A stretch of 64,000 nt of DNA from Xylaria sp. FL1777 (taxonomy: Eukaryota; Ascomycota; Sordariomycetes; Xylariales; Xylariaceae), in the NCBI GenBank assembly GCA_022578965.1, contig MU400570.1:62001-126000 (forward strand), written 5' to 3'. The translations under genes and the position numbers were made by a program. The notes under the pieces were generated by a model. That model saw only the letters and a list, made by a program, of their open reading frames with translations, was not told where the DNA came from and did no database searches. Below, piece by piece: positions 1-11,905 of this stretch. The stretch's first letter is position 1, and every line of letters begins with the position of its first letter.

Positions 1-233
1 AAGCTAGAATGCCTCATGAAGTCTTGAACTCCGTATCTGGGTGTGTTGGGTAGGCCCACAAGAAATGGCAAACCTTATCAGTGGTAAGTTGTAAGCTTTT
101 CAACATATGTCTCTCACAAATACCATCCATCGTCTCTATGTCCTCCACGAAGTGACGATTTAATTATATCATCGGGTCCTAATAACTATTAAATCATCTG
201 GCGCCTCAAGTCCTCTGAAAATAATGCCAAGCA

Positions 234-1023
234 ATGACAACGTTGTTAGCATCATTCATCGCGCCCTCTCGGAAAGGTGACGCCTGGTTCTTTGCCGGGC
301 TCACATCAAGTTTCCCGAACCTCACCGAGTCAGGGGCCGATATTTTGCATGAGCCTCGACTCTGCGAGAATGGGGAATCTGTCCCGGGCTGTAAGGTCTT
401 CCACGTTCCCTCGAGCGACAGTTCTCAGGCAAAGCAGATTGAAGGGGACGAGATGATCTCTCACAACGGCGCTGCTTTACAAGACGAAGTTCTCATATTT
501 CAATATAGAGGCAAAATCCATGCCATCGACAATGTGAGCTGGGTCGGCCCATTCGCGTCTATTTCCATGCTAAGTTGCCACGCAGAAATGCCCGCATTCG
601 GCGTTCCCGTTGGCTAGTACGACATTCGAGCCCTACATTTCGTTCTGTCGTAGCTCGGTGAGGCTTAAGCTACTAACATCATATACTAATCTCTTATTTC
701 GCGCAGAGGGCACTCCATTTGATATCGAGGATTTTGGCCTAGTCTTGAGCGCTGGGATTTCCTGTCCGAAGCATGGCTGGTCGTTCGATTTATTCACTGG
801 AACAGCAGATCGTAGCAACTATATGCTTCGTAGGGTATGTGAACGTTGCGACTTGACGATCTACAAAACACAGACATTAAGGTATTAACTTTGAGTATTG
901 CAGTGGGAGGTCCAATTGCGCCCTATAGAGGTATCCAGGACAGAAGTTGGCAGTGATGACAATCTAAAGGACCAAAAAGACGCTGAGGAAGTCTGGGTTA
1001 GAAGGAAACAGCGTATGGGTTAG
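234..1023 (+). CDS. Stand-alone Rieske [2Fe-2S] domain protein
   Basis: Spliced model join(234..533, 586..616, 707..834, 904..1023), 192 aa. The second exon is only 31 nt. Joining the exons restores a complete Rieske centre: C-P-H (Cys102, His104) followed by C-P-K-H-G-W (Cys130, His133), the CxH...CxxH ligand set of a [2Fe-2S] cluster. The text around it (HAIDNKCPHSAFPLAKGTPF) matches ferredoxin-like Rieske proteins of the nitrite-reductase-small-subunit type. Introns have GT..AG ends and the second carries a perfect TACTAAC (671-677). There is no catalytic oxygenase domain, so it is probably an electron-transfer or accessory protein; substrate and partner are unknown. The N-terminal ~80 residues have no motif I recognise. 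No signal peptide is evident. The fold call is firm, the role is open. Confidence 0.85.
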
Positions 1024-2483
1024 GTTATAAGTAAGCTGAGGGACCTGCTGGCTCCTATTCCAGCCTACACACAGCACCTAGATGTTGACTACCTATGCCA
1101 ACAAAATGGTATGCTGTGTAATAGACAAAGCTATATAAGTAAACCGATCTTACGGCTACCATCTGGTCGTAGATACGTATTATTATAGGATGACGATGAG
1201 GAGGCGGCTGACAATGATGATGACAACGAAGAGGTAAGCTTCTATTGTACCTAAGTGATAAATATTTATAAACTCATTATGTAGGTAAATTGCCCTTAAC
1301 ATTGTAACTGACGACTAGTTCGTAATATGAGCAACGCAAATCATACTTCATACCACCAATTGTTACATCTACGGCTTCATGCAAGCTTTACAGGAACCAT
1401 TGCTTGGTAGCGTGCTCGTAGGAGTGGAACGAACCCTTGTCGAGTTAGTTTTAGGTACAGCACCCGTAGGCAGATCCGTGTTCATTTCATTTTGGGCCTA
1501 CACTACTGGTACCTATCGATAATCACTTAGCACAACGCCGCTGCAGGGGAGGTAGGTAAACAAATCTCCCGAGGTCCTTCAGGTGGGTGGACCGTATAAA
1601 GTGCGGCGTCGTCCAACGCTAGGTACCTAAGTAGGTACCCTAACCGCTGTGCTGCCAACTCATCAACCATCCCATGCGCTGTTGAGCTCGTGATCTCATT
1701 GCCTCATGAATCGAGAGCCAACAAACCCATCCGAGAGAATTTTCGACGATTGAAAAAGAGAAGTCCACCTCCTTTTGAAACTGTCATCCGTGCAGCATTT
1801 GATTTACTTTTTTTCTAGCTCCCAATACTAGATACCCGTAGAGTCAGGTACCGCACGTCATCGGCCAATCAGAGCGTAGAAACATCCCTGCCGGCGCCCA
1901 ACCAACCCCCTCTGTTTTCCCGCTATTTCGCTCCGTAGTGACGGAGTACACCAACCCCGCGGTTTTTTGCAGTTACAGAGCTTGTCACCGCAGAAAAGAG
2001 GCTGGGAAGTTGACATCTGCACATGTAAAAGTCAATGCATTAAGGGTCTCTCGCATTGCTCTACTTGTTCTTCCGTTCTGTCACATTCCTCTCTCCATTC
2101 TCTCGAATTGTTTGCTCTCAGATCAATCTGCAGTGTTGAGTGGGACTGGGCGACTGGACAACAAGCGAGGTACCTAACGTAGATACTTCCGAACACACCT
2201 GGCAGCGCAGCAGACAGAGGTACCTACACCTTACTGTTCCACCACACACACACACACACACACACAGAGGGCGATAAGCGATCCAGGTCAGTCGGGCGGA
2301 ACAGGAAACCAGCTCACTCCAACCCGATTTCCAATACTTGAGCACAGCATTGGGTGGAAGAGCAGCGACCGTCATAAAAGGTCGAGTGAGCCCGCTCGCG
2401 CCGTGGCTGCGTTCAATCGCATTGAACCGCACTTTAACAACTCGGCGCTCAGCTCGACTTACACGACGGCACAATAAGACAAA
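1024..2483. other. Intergenic, promoter side of the Cys-rich membrane protein gene
   Basis: No gene recognised. It contains an isolated acidic open segment at about 1191-1233 (Asp/Glu-rich when translated) preceded by an AG and followed by GTAAGC, which could be a cryptic or alternative exon. A palindromic aggtacctaagtaggtaccc lies at 1621-1640, pyrimidine-rich DNA at about 2060-2115, and a CA microsatellite at 2243-2266. Confidence 0.5.
2243..2266. repeat. (CA)n dinucleotide microsatellite
   Basis: About 12 uninterrupted CA units roughly 220 bp upstream of the ATG at 2484, inside the presumed promoter or 5' UTR. Confidence 0.95.
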
Positions 2484-3750
2484 ATGCGACTCACTCAACC
2501 CCCACCTGCGCTTCTCACTCTTCTTTTCGCCGCGCTCACCGCCGCCGTCCCGTATCCTCGTGATTCGCTCCGAGACAATGGCTTCGGCTATCTGATGCAG
2601 CAAGAATGTTCCGAGTACTGCGGTGCCCAGAACGAGCTGTGCTGCTCCGCCGATGAGGCCTGTTATACATCCGCTGGCACCCCATTGTGTACCGGCCGGA
2701 CTCATCTTCTCGCTGAGCGGGATTATACGACCACCTGGACCGAGACACTGACCTTCACCAGCACAATTAGCTCCTGGTACGTTCCAACAACTACCGCTGG
2801 CGTGGGAAGCGGTGGTGCCGACTGTGTCGCTCCACCGGGGTCTGGCGAAATTGAGTGCGGTCCTATCTGCTGCGCAACCTGGCAGTACTGTGCCACTAGG
2901 GGCCAGTGTGTGGCCAATCCAGGCTTCAGTACGTGGACCGAAGTCGTCACCACCGGCGTCTACGTCACCACCCAGTTCTCGGCCCCATACCGGCCCACGA
3001 GCGGGCCGTCTGCAACCCAAACATCGCCGCCCACCGGCACATTCGCGAGCGCTACAGAGACGGCAACTACCACGAGCCCAGCCGCCGTCTCCACCGCAAA
3101 CAACCAGCTGAGCGGGGGCGCCATCGCTGGAATTGTCGTTGGCACTCTCGCTGGTGTCGTCTTACTCCTGCTGCTCTGCTTCTGCTGCATCGCCAGGGGT
3201 CTGTGGCACGTTGTCGCGGGTATATTCGGCGGCGGCAAGAAGAAGAGAGGATCGGAGCGCATTGATATCATCGAGGAGCGGATTTCGCGACACGGTAGCG
3301 TCGCGGCTGGCGGTAGACCCACCCACCGCACCTGGTTCGGAACCGGTGGTGGTCGACCGCAGACGGTTACCTCTAGGAAGGAGAAGAAGTCGTCAGGTAG
3401 TGGGCTGGGCTGGTTGATCGCGGGCGTCGGCGCCCTGGCAATCCTGCTCGGCCTGAGGAGAAGCGATAAGCGCAAGTCCACTAGCCACCGACCCTCTCGA
3501 AGTGAATGGAGTAGCTCGTACTATTCTGATTCCTATACTGCGACTAGCCCTAGTGAGTTTCTCCCTATCCGATGAATTCTAGTGAAGGGGGCCTTTTACT
3601 AACTGATTTGTTGTCTCTGCAGGTAGTTTTAGTTCGGATAGGAGGACGCGTAGATCGAGACAATCCAGAGGCACGCGAGCGTCGAGGCAGTCAAGGCAGT
3701 CAAGGCAATCAAGAGGAACACGAGCCTCGACACGCCCATCGAGAATCTGA
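2484..3750 (+). CDS. Secretory single-pass membrane protein with two Cys-rich modules and an Arg/Ser tail
   Basis: Spliced model join(2484..3552, 3623..3750), 398 aa; the intron has GTGAGT, a TACTAAC branch point and TGCAG. The protein starts with a hydrophobic signal peptide (about residues 8-22). Two related cysteine modules follow (residues ~42-69 and ~114-142, each with a C..CC....C pattern). Then come Thr/Ser/Pro-rich stretches suited to O-glycosylation, a strong transmembrane helix (~212-236) followed by Cys and basic residues, and a cytoplasmic tail with a second hydrophobic stretch (~307-324). The tail ends in Ser/Arg repeats encoded largely by exon 2. The layout resembles fungal wall-sensor-like proteins (Wsc/Mid2 class) but I do not see a WSC domain, so I give no name. 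It is likely at the plasma membrane or cell wall. Confidence 0.75.
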
Positions 3751-5158
3751 TGTTGCTAAGCTTGCACCATCGCCTCATAACCACCTCGAGACTCGATACC
3801 AGGCTGTCGCAGTCCTACCTCTTACTCCCACACTTTGTTTATATTTCCCACGAAGATCATCACTACTAGTACCCACATTGCACAACCCCGGCGTTATAGG
3901 AAGAATCGGTACACATTTTCATTATTCTCTTTTTCCGGTATATTGAATTATTGAACGAACGAATTGCTCCGCAACGAACGGCACCTTTTTCTGCGAGAGA
4001 GACGAACGAGATGTGTAAAGGAGTACATGGAAACAAAGTACCCAAAGAATATCATGATGAATGGATGGATGGATGGAGGGAGGGAGGGGTCGGATGGAAA
4101 AGGAAGGGCTTCAATAAGAAAAGCCCCCAAGGAGCTAACCTGCTAACTTCTGTATATGGGAATGTACCTACGATTTAATGTTTGAAGTGGATACCTACAT
4201 GTTTATGATTTTACCCCCTCCCTGTCACGAGTCGCGGGGAGATTTAAGACAAAGAAAGATGATCGCCGTGAAGGCGGAAACGCACAAAACGTACATAAAA
4301 CCAATCAACCAACCAACCAACTCATCAATGAAAGGCTGGCCGCTTTTATGGCTGCATATTTCCCAAAGTCGTAATTTACTCGCCAACATCACCCTTACTC
4401 TATATCCGTACCCGACAAGCTGATCGTGTCTTATTGATCATCTCTTTACACCAGCTCATAATTTAGTTGGCTGTCTTCGCTGATTTCCACCAAACAGTAT
4501 CAGCAATGTAACGTTAGTGCAGCTCTCCCGGGCGCTCACTACCTAAGATCGCTAGATACGCAGCAAGCATAAATACGGGTGAAATTATATAACTATATAC
4601 TTTTACAGAATTCAGTAACAGGTAATCGTACTTAATGCTTCTCCTTCCCGAAACCTTTGTTGAAAACTCTCTCATCTACGACATTCAAGCTTACATCGAT
4701 CCTTATGAAATAGCGGCAATGTCATCAGATACCGTGACCTAGTGGTAGGAAAGGGAAAGTCGCATGACGAGATTGAGGAAACGGCATCACAAGATAGACA
4801 GGGGCGAATCAGTGCGCAAGGCCTCTTGGCTTGCAAGAAATTAAGGCTCAGACAATATCACTAACATGTACGAAGAATGAGTACATTGAATCTAGTCTCT
4901 CTCTCGGCCCCGGAACACCGCGAGATGCCGGTTAGGTCGTTGCATTGCTATTCGGCACGTATCTGGAACCTTGTATTTTCGTAACCGCGAAGCTCTCAGT
5001 GCCATGTTGAGGACGCATTAGGTCGTTTCCCGAAAATTCCGATTCATTCAGTATTTTGATTCCATTTTCGTAGCTATTTTCGCTACGTCACATGCAAATG
5101 AACCCCGACGACTCCTGATAGGGACCCAGAAAGCAATAAAGAAATCCCGAATGATCGT
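3751..5158. other. Intergenic between two convergent genes
   Basis: No gene recognised. It should hold the 3' UTRs of the membrane-protein gene (+) and of RPL9 (-). Simple repeats are present: a GGAT/GGAG tract at 4058-4090 and CCAA-type repeats near 4303-4321. Confidence 0.5.
4058..4090. repeat. GGAT/GGAG tetranucleotide tract
   Basis: About four ATGG units pass into GGAG units. It is a short simple-sequence repeat in the non-coding DNA downstream of the preceding gene. Confidence 0.85.
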
Positions 5159-6126
5159 TTACAGATCCTCAACAATGTTTGTCTTTTCTGACACGTAGAT
5201 ACCATCCAAGAACTGGTCTAAATGTTAGTTTATCTTGCTCAAGCGAGAGAGACGAAATTGAGCAATCCCAAGAGCTCCTCACCTTTCGGATATCCTTGTT
5301 GCGAACACGGCAAATCTGTTGAATATCGGCTGCGCTCTGTGAGACAGCCTCTAGGGAGTTGCCTAGAATTAGCAGCTCATCCTTCTGTGCCTTGGAGACC
5401 TCGACATCGACACCGGGCTGCATAACGACTCTGCGAACCAGCTTCTCTCCAACGAAGTTTCTAAAGCCCATAAATTAGAATGTGTTATTCGTCACAACCC
5501 CATATTCCATCATCCCTTGCAAACAATAGCGTGGTGACCTACCGGATCTCGACCTCCCACAGTCCGGTCTCGCCGTTCTTCTCTAGGTTGACGTTGATGG
5601 GAAAATGGGCGTAGACGTAGCGCAGCTTGTACTTGTAACCCTTGGTGACGCCAACGATCAGGTTGTTGATGAGGGTGCGGACGGTTCGAAGGGTAGCGAC
5701 ATTCTTTCTCGAGCCGTGGTGGATCTCGATACCGATCACGTTCTTCTGGGGGTGGGAGAAGTTGACAGCCAGATGGCTCAGGTCCTTAGAGAGCTTGCCT
5801 ATGTTGAATCATTAGATCCCCGCGTGCCCTGACATCGCCCATGGTGTACTGGGGTGATCAAACCGTACCTCTGGGACCCTCGACGTTGACCTTCCTGGAC
5901 TTGATGGAAACCGAGACTGTTCGTGAAGCGCGTCAGCAACCGCCCGGGCTCGTAGATGGTGTTTTCGTAGTCTCGTGTTGCGCCCGAATCGTCCTCTTCC
6001 CACTTCGCCGAGCCCTCCTCTCGTTTCCGAACTCAACTCTCACCAGGAAAACAAATCAAGGTCCAATCGCTAGCACGTACCTCCCTCGGGAATCTCCAGG
6101 GTCTCCTGACTGTGAATGTACCGCAT
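5159..6126 (-). CDS. RPL9: 60S ribosomal protein L9 (uL6)
   Basis: Spliced model complement(join(5159..5212, 5283..5460, 5543..5798, 5869..5916, 6081..6126)), 193 aa, close to the usual ~191 aa of eukaryotic L9. It begins [15 protein letters not shown] and ends [17 protein letters not shown]. Landmarks are the [12 protein letters not shown] segment, [18 protein letters not shown], the [16 protein letters not shown] strand region, and [12 protein letters not shown]. Four introns interrupt a short gene; the first (5917-6080, 164 nt) is the longest, common for ribosomal protein genes, and could host regulatory or snoRNA sequence, which I could not identify. The product is a component of the large ribosomal subunit near the GTPase-associated region. 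It diverges from VPS26 with 671 bp between the start codons. Confidence 0.97.
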
Positions 6127-6797
6127 CTTGACGAGTGTTCTTCAGGTGTGGGGGGAATCGAAGGCGGAGTCGACCTGGTTGAAAGCCAAGTTAGGAAGCT
6201 CTTGGATTGAGAGAGTCGATACAATAGTTCAAGGACAAAAGATCTCGAGAGTTTATCTGTATGCAACAGTCGACGGATTGAGAGCACTACATACCTGAAG
6301 AATTGGCGATGCGACGATTTGCTGTGAAACTTTTGTCGGGTGCTGCACCAAGTACCAATGTCGAAGAATTTCGTCTAGGGTGGGAAATTCCTGTGTAGTC
6401 GCTAAATTGTAGGTACCTAGGTACCACCCACCTCCCACTCACTTTAGGGCTCGTAAGAGGAGCGGGAAAAACTCGGCCGCCGTGTAGTGGGGCCTTAAGC
6501 ACTCGGACCAGTGCTTGGCTAGGTGGGCCTTCTAGCACCAGCCACAAGATCAAGCTTCAGCCACAGTGCCACCAAGCTGCGATGCGTGGGGCCAGTTGCA
6601 CGTCTACAGCAATCCACCGCTAGTAACAAAGACCCCCTATAATCATCGAGCTCCCTGCGGCCCCACAGCTGCTTTCCAAGGCTCCCGTACTTACTAACAG
6701 CCGCATTCGCATCCCGCCATCAACAGCGAGCTTGAGATCAGCTTCGACATCACTGTCCAATTCTCGGCCCAATTGATTTTTGAAGTGGCCGCCCAAG
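6127..6797. promoter_or_regulatory. Shared divergent promoter region RPL9 / VPS26
   Basis: 671 bp separate two start codons that face away from each other. A TAGGTACCTAGGTACC palindromic element lies at 6410-6425. Any core promoter signal is inferred from position only. Confidence 0.5.
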
Positions 6798-8001
6798 ATG
6801 TCCTACTTCTTCTCGACCCCGGTCGACATCGACATCGTCCTCGACGACACCGACTCGAGGCAGATGGTCGACATCAAGACGGATAAGAACAGGCGCGAGA
6901 AAGCGCCGCTCTACATGGATGGGGAGAGCGTACGAGGTTCGTTTTCCGTCGTTCCGCTGGCACGGTCAATAGACTTCATTGCTGATGCGAAGACGTTCTT
7001 CAGGACAAGCTACAATCCGACCCAAGGACTCCAAGAAGCTAGAACATATGGGCATCAAGGTTCAGTTCATTGGCACGATAGGTTAGTATGACGTGAGATA
7101 GGCCATGAGAGGAGAGCGAATGCTCCCTTCAAGGAGCTTCAAAGCTAATACGCATCGGCTATCTTTCTAGAGATGTTCTTCGACCGAGGCAACCATTATG
7201 AATTTCTGTGTCTGAACCAGGAGCTCGCAGCCCCCGGCGAGCTGCAACACCCGCAGACGTTCGACTTCAACTTCAAGAACGTCGAGAAACAATACGAGTC
7301 ATACAACGGGATCAACGTGAAGCTGCGGTACTTCGTGCGGGTGACGGTCGCGCGGCGCATGGCCGACGTCATCCGCGAGAAGGACATGTGGGTGTACAGC
7401 TACCGCATCCCGCCCGAGATGAACAGCAGCATCAAGATGGACGTCGGCATCGAGGACTGCCTGCACATCGAGTTCGAGTACAGCAAGAGCAAATACCACC
7501 TCAAGGACGTCATTGTGGGCCGCATCTACTTCCTGCTCGTCCGCCTCAAGATTAAGCACATGGAGCTGAGCATCATCCGGAGGGAGACAACGGGTGCTAC
7601 GCCAAACCAATACAACGAGAGCGAAACGTTGGTCCGTTTCGAGGTATGGACCCCTTTATTATATATATCATACACCCCTCGGTAACCTCGCATTCTTTTG
7701 CATATTCTAATGGCTCATCTCACAGATAATGGACGGTTCTCCGTCTCGTGGCGAGACAATCCCGATCCGACTCTTCCTCGGTGGATTTGACCTGACGCCA
7801 ACATTCCGCGATGTCAACAAGAAATTTTCAACACGGTATTACTTAAGTCTGGTGCTGATAGATGAGGACGCCAGACGGTACTTTAAACAGTCCGAGATCG
7901 TCTTGTACCGGCAAGCTCCCGATGCCGTAGGCAATGACCCACAAGGAGTCGTCACAGTTCCGGAGGCGAATAGGCCTATGCCGTTACCGGCGGCAGCATA
8001 A
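6798..8001 (+). CDS. VPS26: Retromer subunit Vps26
   Basis: Spliced model join(6798..6936, 7004..7081, 7171..7643, 7726..8001), 321 aa, the usual size of the family. The start MSYFFSTPVDIDIVL is the classic Vps26 N-terminus. After the first splice the text reads GQATIRPKDSKKLEHMGIKV, then EMFFDRGNHYEF, NVEKQYESYNGINVKLRYF and FLGGFDLTPTFRDVNKKFS, all conserved in arrestin-fold Vps26. It forms the cargo-recognition trimer with Vps35 and Vps29 on endosomes and returns receptors to the Golgi. The upstream in-frame codon at 6780 is TTG, so the ATG at 6798 is the start. The correct acceptor of intron 1 (7003) was chosen because it restores the conserved GQATIRPKD. Confidence 0.97.
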
Positions 8002-8271
8002 AGCTCAAAAATTAATTTGTATTGTTGACCAGGAAGCGTCATTTTGGTTGACCTATTCTGTACATATTCATTAGCGGCCTACGAATTTCCTCGGGAGCAT
8101 GGCCGTATGGCGTTCGGTTGTAGAGGCACAAATCAAATCCTAAGAACTGGCGTTTCTGGAATCTCAGAAGGTTCGCCCCTTTGTCATAACTAACCTATTT
8201 TCCTAACGCAAGGTATCATTCCCGTATTATACATGATTGATAGTCTTTTATCTACACCACAAGTGCTAGTC

Positions 8272-11200
8272 CTAGAGAATTTCCATCTCATCGTCTGCAG
8301 TAAATCCGAATTGGTTGTTCTGTATTGCAGCAATGCGATCGAGCTCATCTTGATATTCTTTGCGAATGTCGGCCAGCGTCAACACCCTGCGCTTCCCACC
8401 AACAGGAGCTCCTTTCCCAGCCGCAGCTTGTAGAGATGGGGACTCTTCTGCGATGATCCATGCCTGCTTCTGCTCAACGCAACTCAGGACGTTGATCAGC
8501 ATTAAGTATTGTCGTGTGATGACTGTATCGAGAACATCTTCGCTGGTGAACTGATCACCTTCACCTAATTGCCTGAGCTTTTGTATGCGATCGAGCAGAA
8601 CAACAGCTGCGCCACGATAATCATTCCGTTTAATCCGCCAGGAGTAGAGAATTTGATGATACGGGATGCCGGTTATGACGTCCAGTGTGTCTTGGCACTT
8701 CTGTGCTAAAATATCATCCACTACACCTTGCAGACCAGGGAAGGACAACTGCACCAATTCAGCACTGTGGAGGTTATCGCACATCCTCTGAATTAAAATA
8801 CGCAAGAACGAGTGTTGTAGAGCACGATCCTTCATCGCTACTAGAGTCGAATGAGCCAGCTCAAACCGCGATATAGCCGTTGCTCCACTAAACAGACGGC
8901 CTTGTATCTCTGTCCGGAGCAAGTCTGCGTCTTTGGTCTTCCCGTTGATGAACTGGAGAGCCAGACGCGCAAAGTCCACAACATAACTGTATGCTTTGTG
9001 TCTTTCATACAACGCAACGATGTGTGTATAATACCGTGGCATACCACTGAATAATAAATTCCATTCGTCGTCGTCAAGCAAGCCACTACTATGCCTTCCG
9101 GGGTCGGCTTGCGGAATGCCTATATATAGCGTCAGTTTTGTCCCAAATCAATTCTAAGACGATGAACCTACTCATGCCATAAGCTGCCTTCTTGAAGTGC
9201 GTGGCAGCAGTAGAGTAATCACGAAGAGCTAAGGAGACACGGCCTTGGATATAAACAGAAAAGGGATCATCATCAGAGAATGGGGTTAGTTCTGCAGCCA
9301 AATCAGCTCTATCCCGGACCAGCAGTGCGCACTGAATATAGTGAGGCAGCACTTCAATATCGCTGTTCGGGGCACATAGATCTGTGGCAGTCTTGGTGAT
9401 GATAGACGACATCGTCAGTGGATGACCTGCCCCTAGATTGTCTGGTATGCCCAGGAGGTGTCCTATGCTTTCTTCCAAAGCTGTGTTCAGTTTGTATTCT
9501 TCGCTTTGTCGTTTACCCAGAACCGGGGAAGATCCAGATATGGAATTTGACCTATTCGCTCTAGACAGAGGTGTAGGCAAGCGAACATCTGCCAACCAAC
9601 GAACCAGTTGCAGCCGGCCTAATGCTGTAAGCAAGTACCTATATACTCCGCCTATGTTGCCGACTTTGGTGTGTAGGGCGTCTTCTGGGCGATCAAACTC
9701 AAATTCCATATGAACAAGGAGGATAAGTTGACTAAAACAGACATTCCATTGTAGGTCCGCAACATCGTCAGTTGCCTTCACGATGAGCCTATGCCCAAAT
9801 TCCGTTAGGGGGTATTCCGTCGGGCGCTTGGCATGCCAGCGCTCATCACATGCCGTATATAGCTGTTCGTAGACCTCGGAAGTGACAACGTTGAAGTTAG
9901 GACCCAAAACATCAGTTACTTGAGCGCAATCTTCGTCAGATATCTGACGCCAGAAACCAGCTTTATCCGAAAAAAACTGGATACGCTCCATATCTGTTTT
10001 CGATGTCCTTTCGAAAAGCTCCGCGCGAAGAACAGACTGGCAAATTTGCAGCATGCTATCCGAGAATCCTTCAACAAAATTCTGGCCTGTTATAATCAAT
10101 GAAGACAAGGCACCTGGCTCACCTTGCCGGGTCTTTGGGTTGTGGCAAATCCGTTCCAATTGGCTGCACTCTCTGATAATTGAGATACTGTCGGCACATA
10201 CTACCGCAGGCATTTCTGACGTAGATTCGTATGCCAGAGCTAGTGCCTCGCCCCTTGATTTGTCTATCTCGAGCAAGATCCGATAAAATTTCCGCCATTG
10301 TGCCTCACTAGAAGTGCGGAATTGTTGGTACTCCAATACGCCTGATGAGGCCTTGCCTAAGGACGAAGTTGAAGCAATAGCAGAACATATGGATTCAGCA
10401 ATACTCCGATTAGAGCGAGGCGCATTATTTTCCGCATTGCCTATTGCCCGCTCATACGCTCCCAACGCCGCCTCTAAAGTCGACTGGGGAAACCTGCCGT
10501 GTGATAAAATGAGCTGAAGCCATCTCTCGCTAGCATCAACTGAATCAGAAGGACCGGAAACGGGAGCTGAAGGGATAGTTGTATCGGAGTAGACGGATCG
10601 CCAGTGGGTTTGCCAGGCCTCTGGGAGCTCATCCGTCAAAAAGGTCAGCTCCTGAACACGGTAAGCGATGTTATTCTTCCAGAGAATCCATAATTGATAA
10701 CCGCGACTGCCGTGACGTTCCGCCAAATGAAAGTCGGCAAGGGTCCACACATCAGATCCAAGAGGTGGTATTGGGACCAGGCGAGCATCCGAGTACATGA
10801 CCTTTGCGTCGATGGAATTACCGTCATCAGATTTGAGCATCCAGAACTTGAACTCTCCCGAACCAACAGGTGAATAAATCACACAGATCCGTTCGCCCTC
10901 CGTTCGCCCCACTATGCGAATTAAGTTGGTCTGCGTAGGGTCGAGTCGCCATTTACCTATCTCATTAGGCTCCCGGGCAGCATGCAGCAGGTCCATTGTA
11001 TTAATAATTTGGCCATTGTTGAGGTTCCAAACTCGTAATCGATGGTCGAGGCAGACTGTAAATAGAAATGAGGCGTTATTTAAACCGAGGTTGGTCTGGA
11101 CGGCGGCGGCGGCAGCGGTGGTGTCGTAGTCACCCCTGCTGGAGAGAATACTTTTAAATCCCTGTACCCATCCCTTCGCATTGAACAGGGTCTCTTTCCA

Positions 11201-11905
11201 AGGGGCTTGATGCGCTAACCAGGTGTCAATATCGTCATCATGTAGAGTGGGAGAGAGTAGCCAACCTGCGTGAGGCTTAGTTTTGTCCAGGAGGATGTGT
11301 CCACCATCAGTGAGAGTGACAATGAGTTGGTCGGTGTTGACGGCCACAAGCCTATATGGAGTCTTAAAGCTCTGGAGAGCGTTGACAGTGAATATCATGC
11401 ATGCGTCGCCGAATCCAGACTCAACAAAAGATCGTTTACGAAAGGAATCGGGTCTTAGGAAAAGGGTATATAGCTGGCCCGCTTCGTCGAGGACGGAGAC
11501 GGTGAGCGCATCGTGGTCTGGTGGATCAGAGACAGCAATACAAGAGGGTCGTATCGCTTGTAGAAAGTGGAAGTTTAGGATGAGGTTGGCATCGGAAGCC
11601 CTCTCTGGTTTGTAGACATCGACGACTCGGAGGCTCAGAACGCTGTTGTCTTCAAGCACCCTCCATAGAAAGCTCTTCGGATAAGGGTGATGCTCGCGAT
11701 GGTAGATGGCCGATGCAGTGGCACAGTTCTGTGTATGGAGAGCGCCGTCGTCGCCACCTGATCTGGCGAAACCGTTGGTCTGGCGTCTGTTCCTGGACGC
11801 ATTTGAAGTGGAAGGGAGTTGTACATCAACGACGTAGGTGGACGAGGGTGGCTCGAAATTCAGCCTCGTCTCCTCGAAAAACACGGGCGGGTCTCGAGTA
11901 GCCAT
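8272..11905 (-). CDS. NUP120: Nup120/Nup160-type nucleoporin (Y-complex)
   Basis: Spliced model complement(join(8272..9119, 9172..11905)), 1193 aa. The single 52-nt intron near the 3' end joins AAYGM to SIPQADPGRHSSG. The N-terminal half is a beta-propeller-like region containing AIYHREHHPYPKSFLWRVLE, typical of fungal Nup120/160. The C-terminal half is helical and includes WNLLFSGMPRYYTHIVALYE. The protein is a scaffold of the Nup84/Nup107 Y-complex of the nuclear pore, with roles in mRNA export. The ATG at 11905 (MATRDPPVFFEETRLNF) is preferred because the longer frame would begin at a TTG. It is head-to-head with RAD51. The 3' end is 270 bp from the VPS26 stop (tail-to-tail). Confidence 0.88.

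Noticed and set aside
2118..3020. 300-codon minus-strand frame over the promoter and start of the Cys-rich membrane protein
   Set aside because: It includes the CA microsatellite as a Val-Cys run and overlaps a gene with signal peptide and splicing evidence on the other strand.
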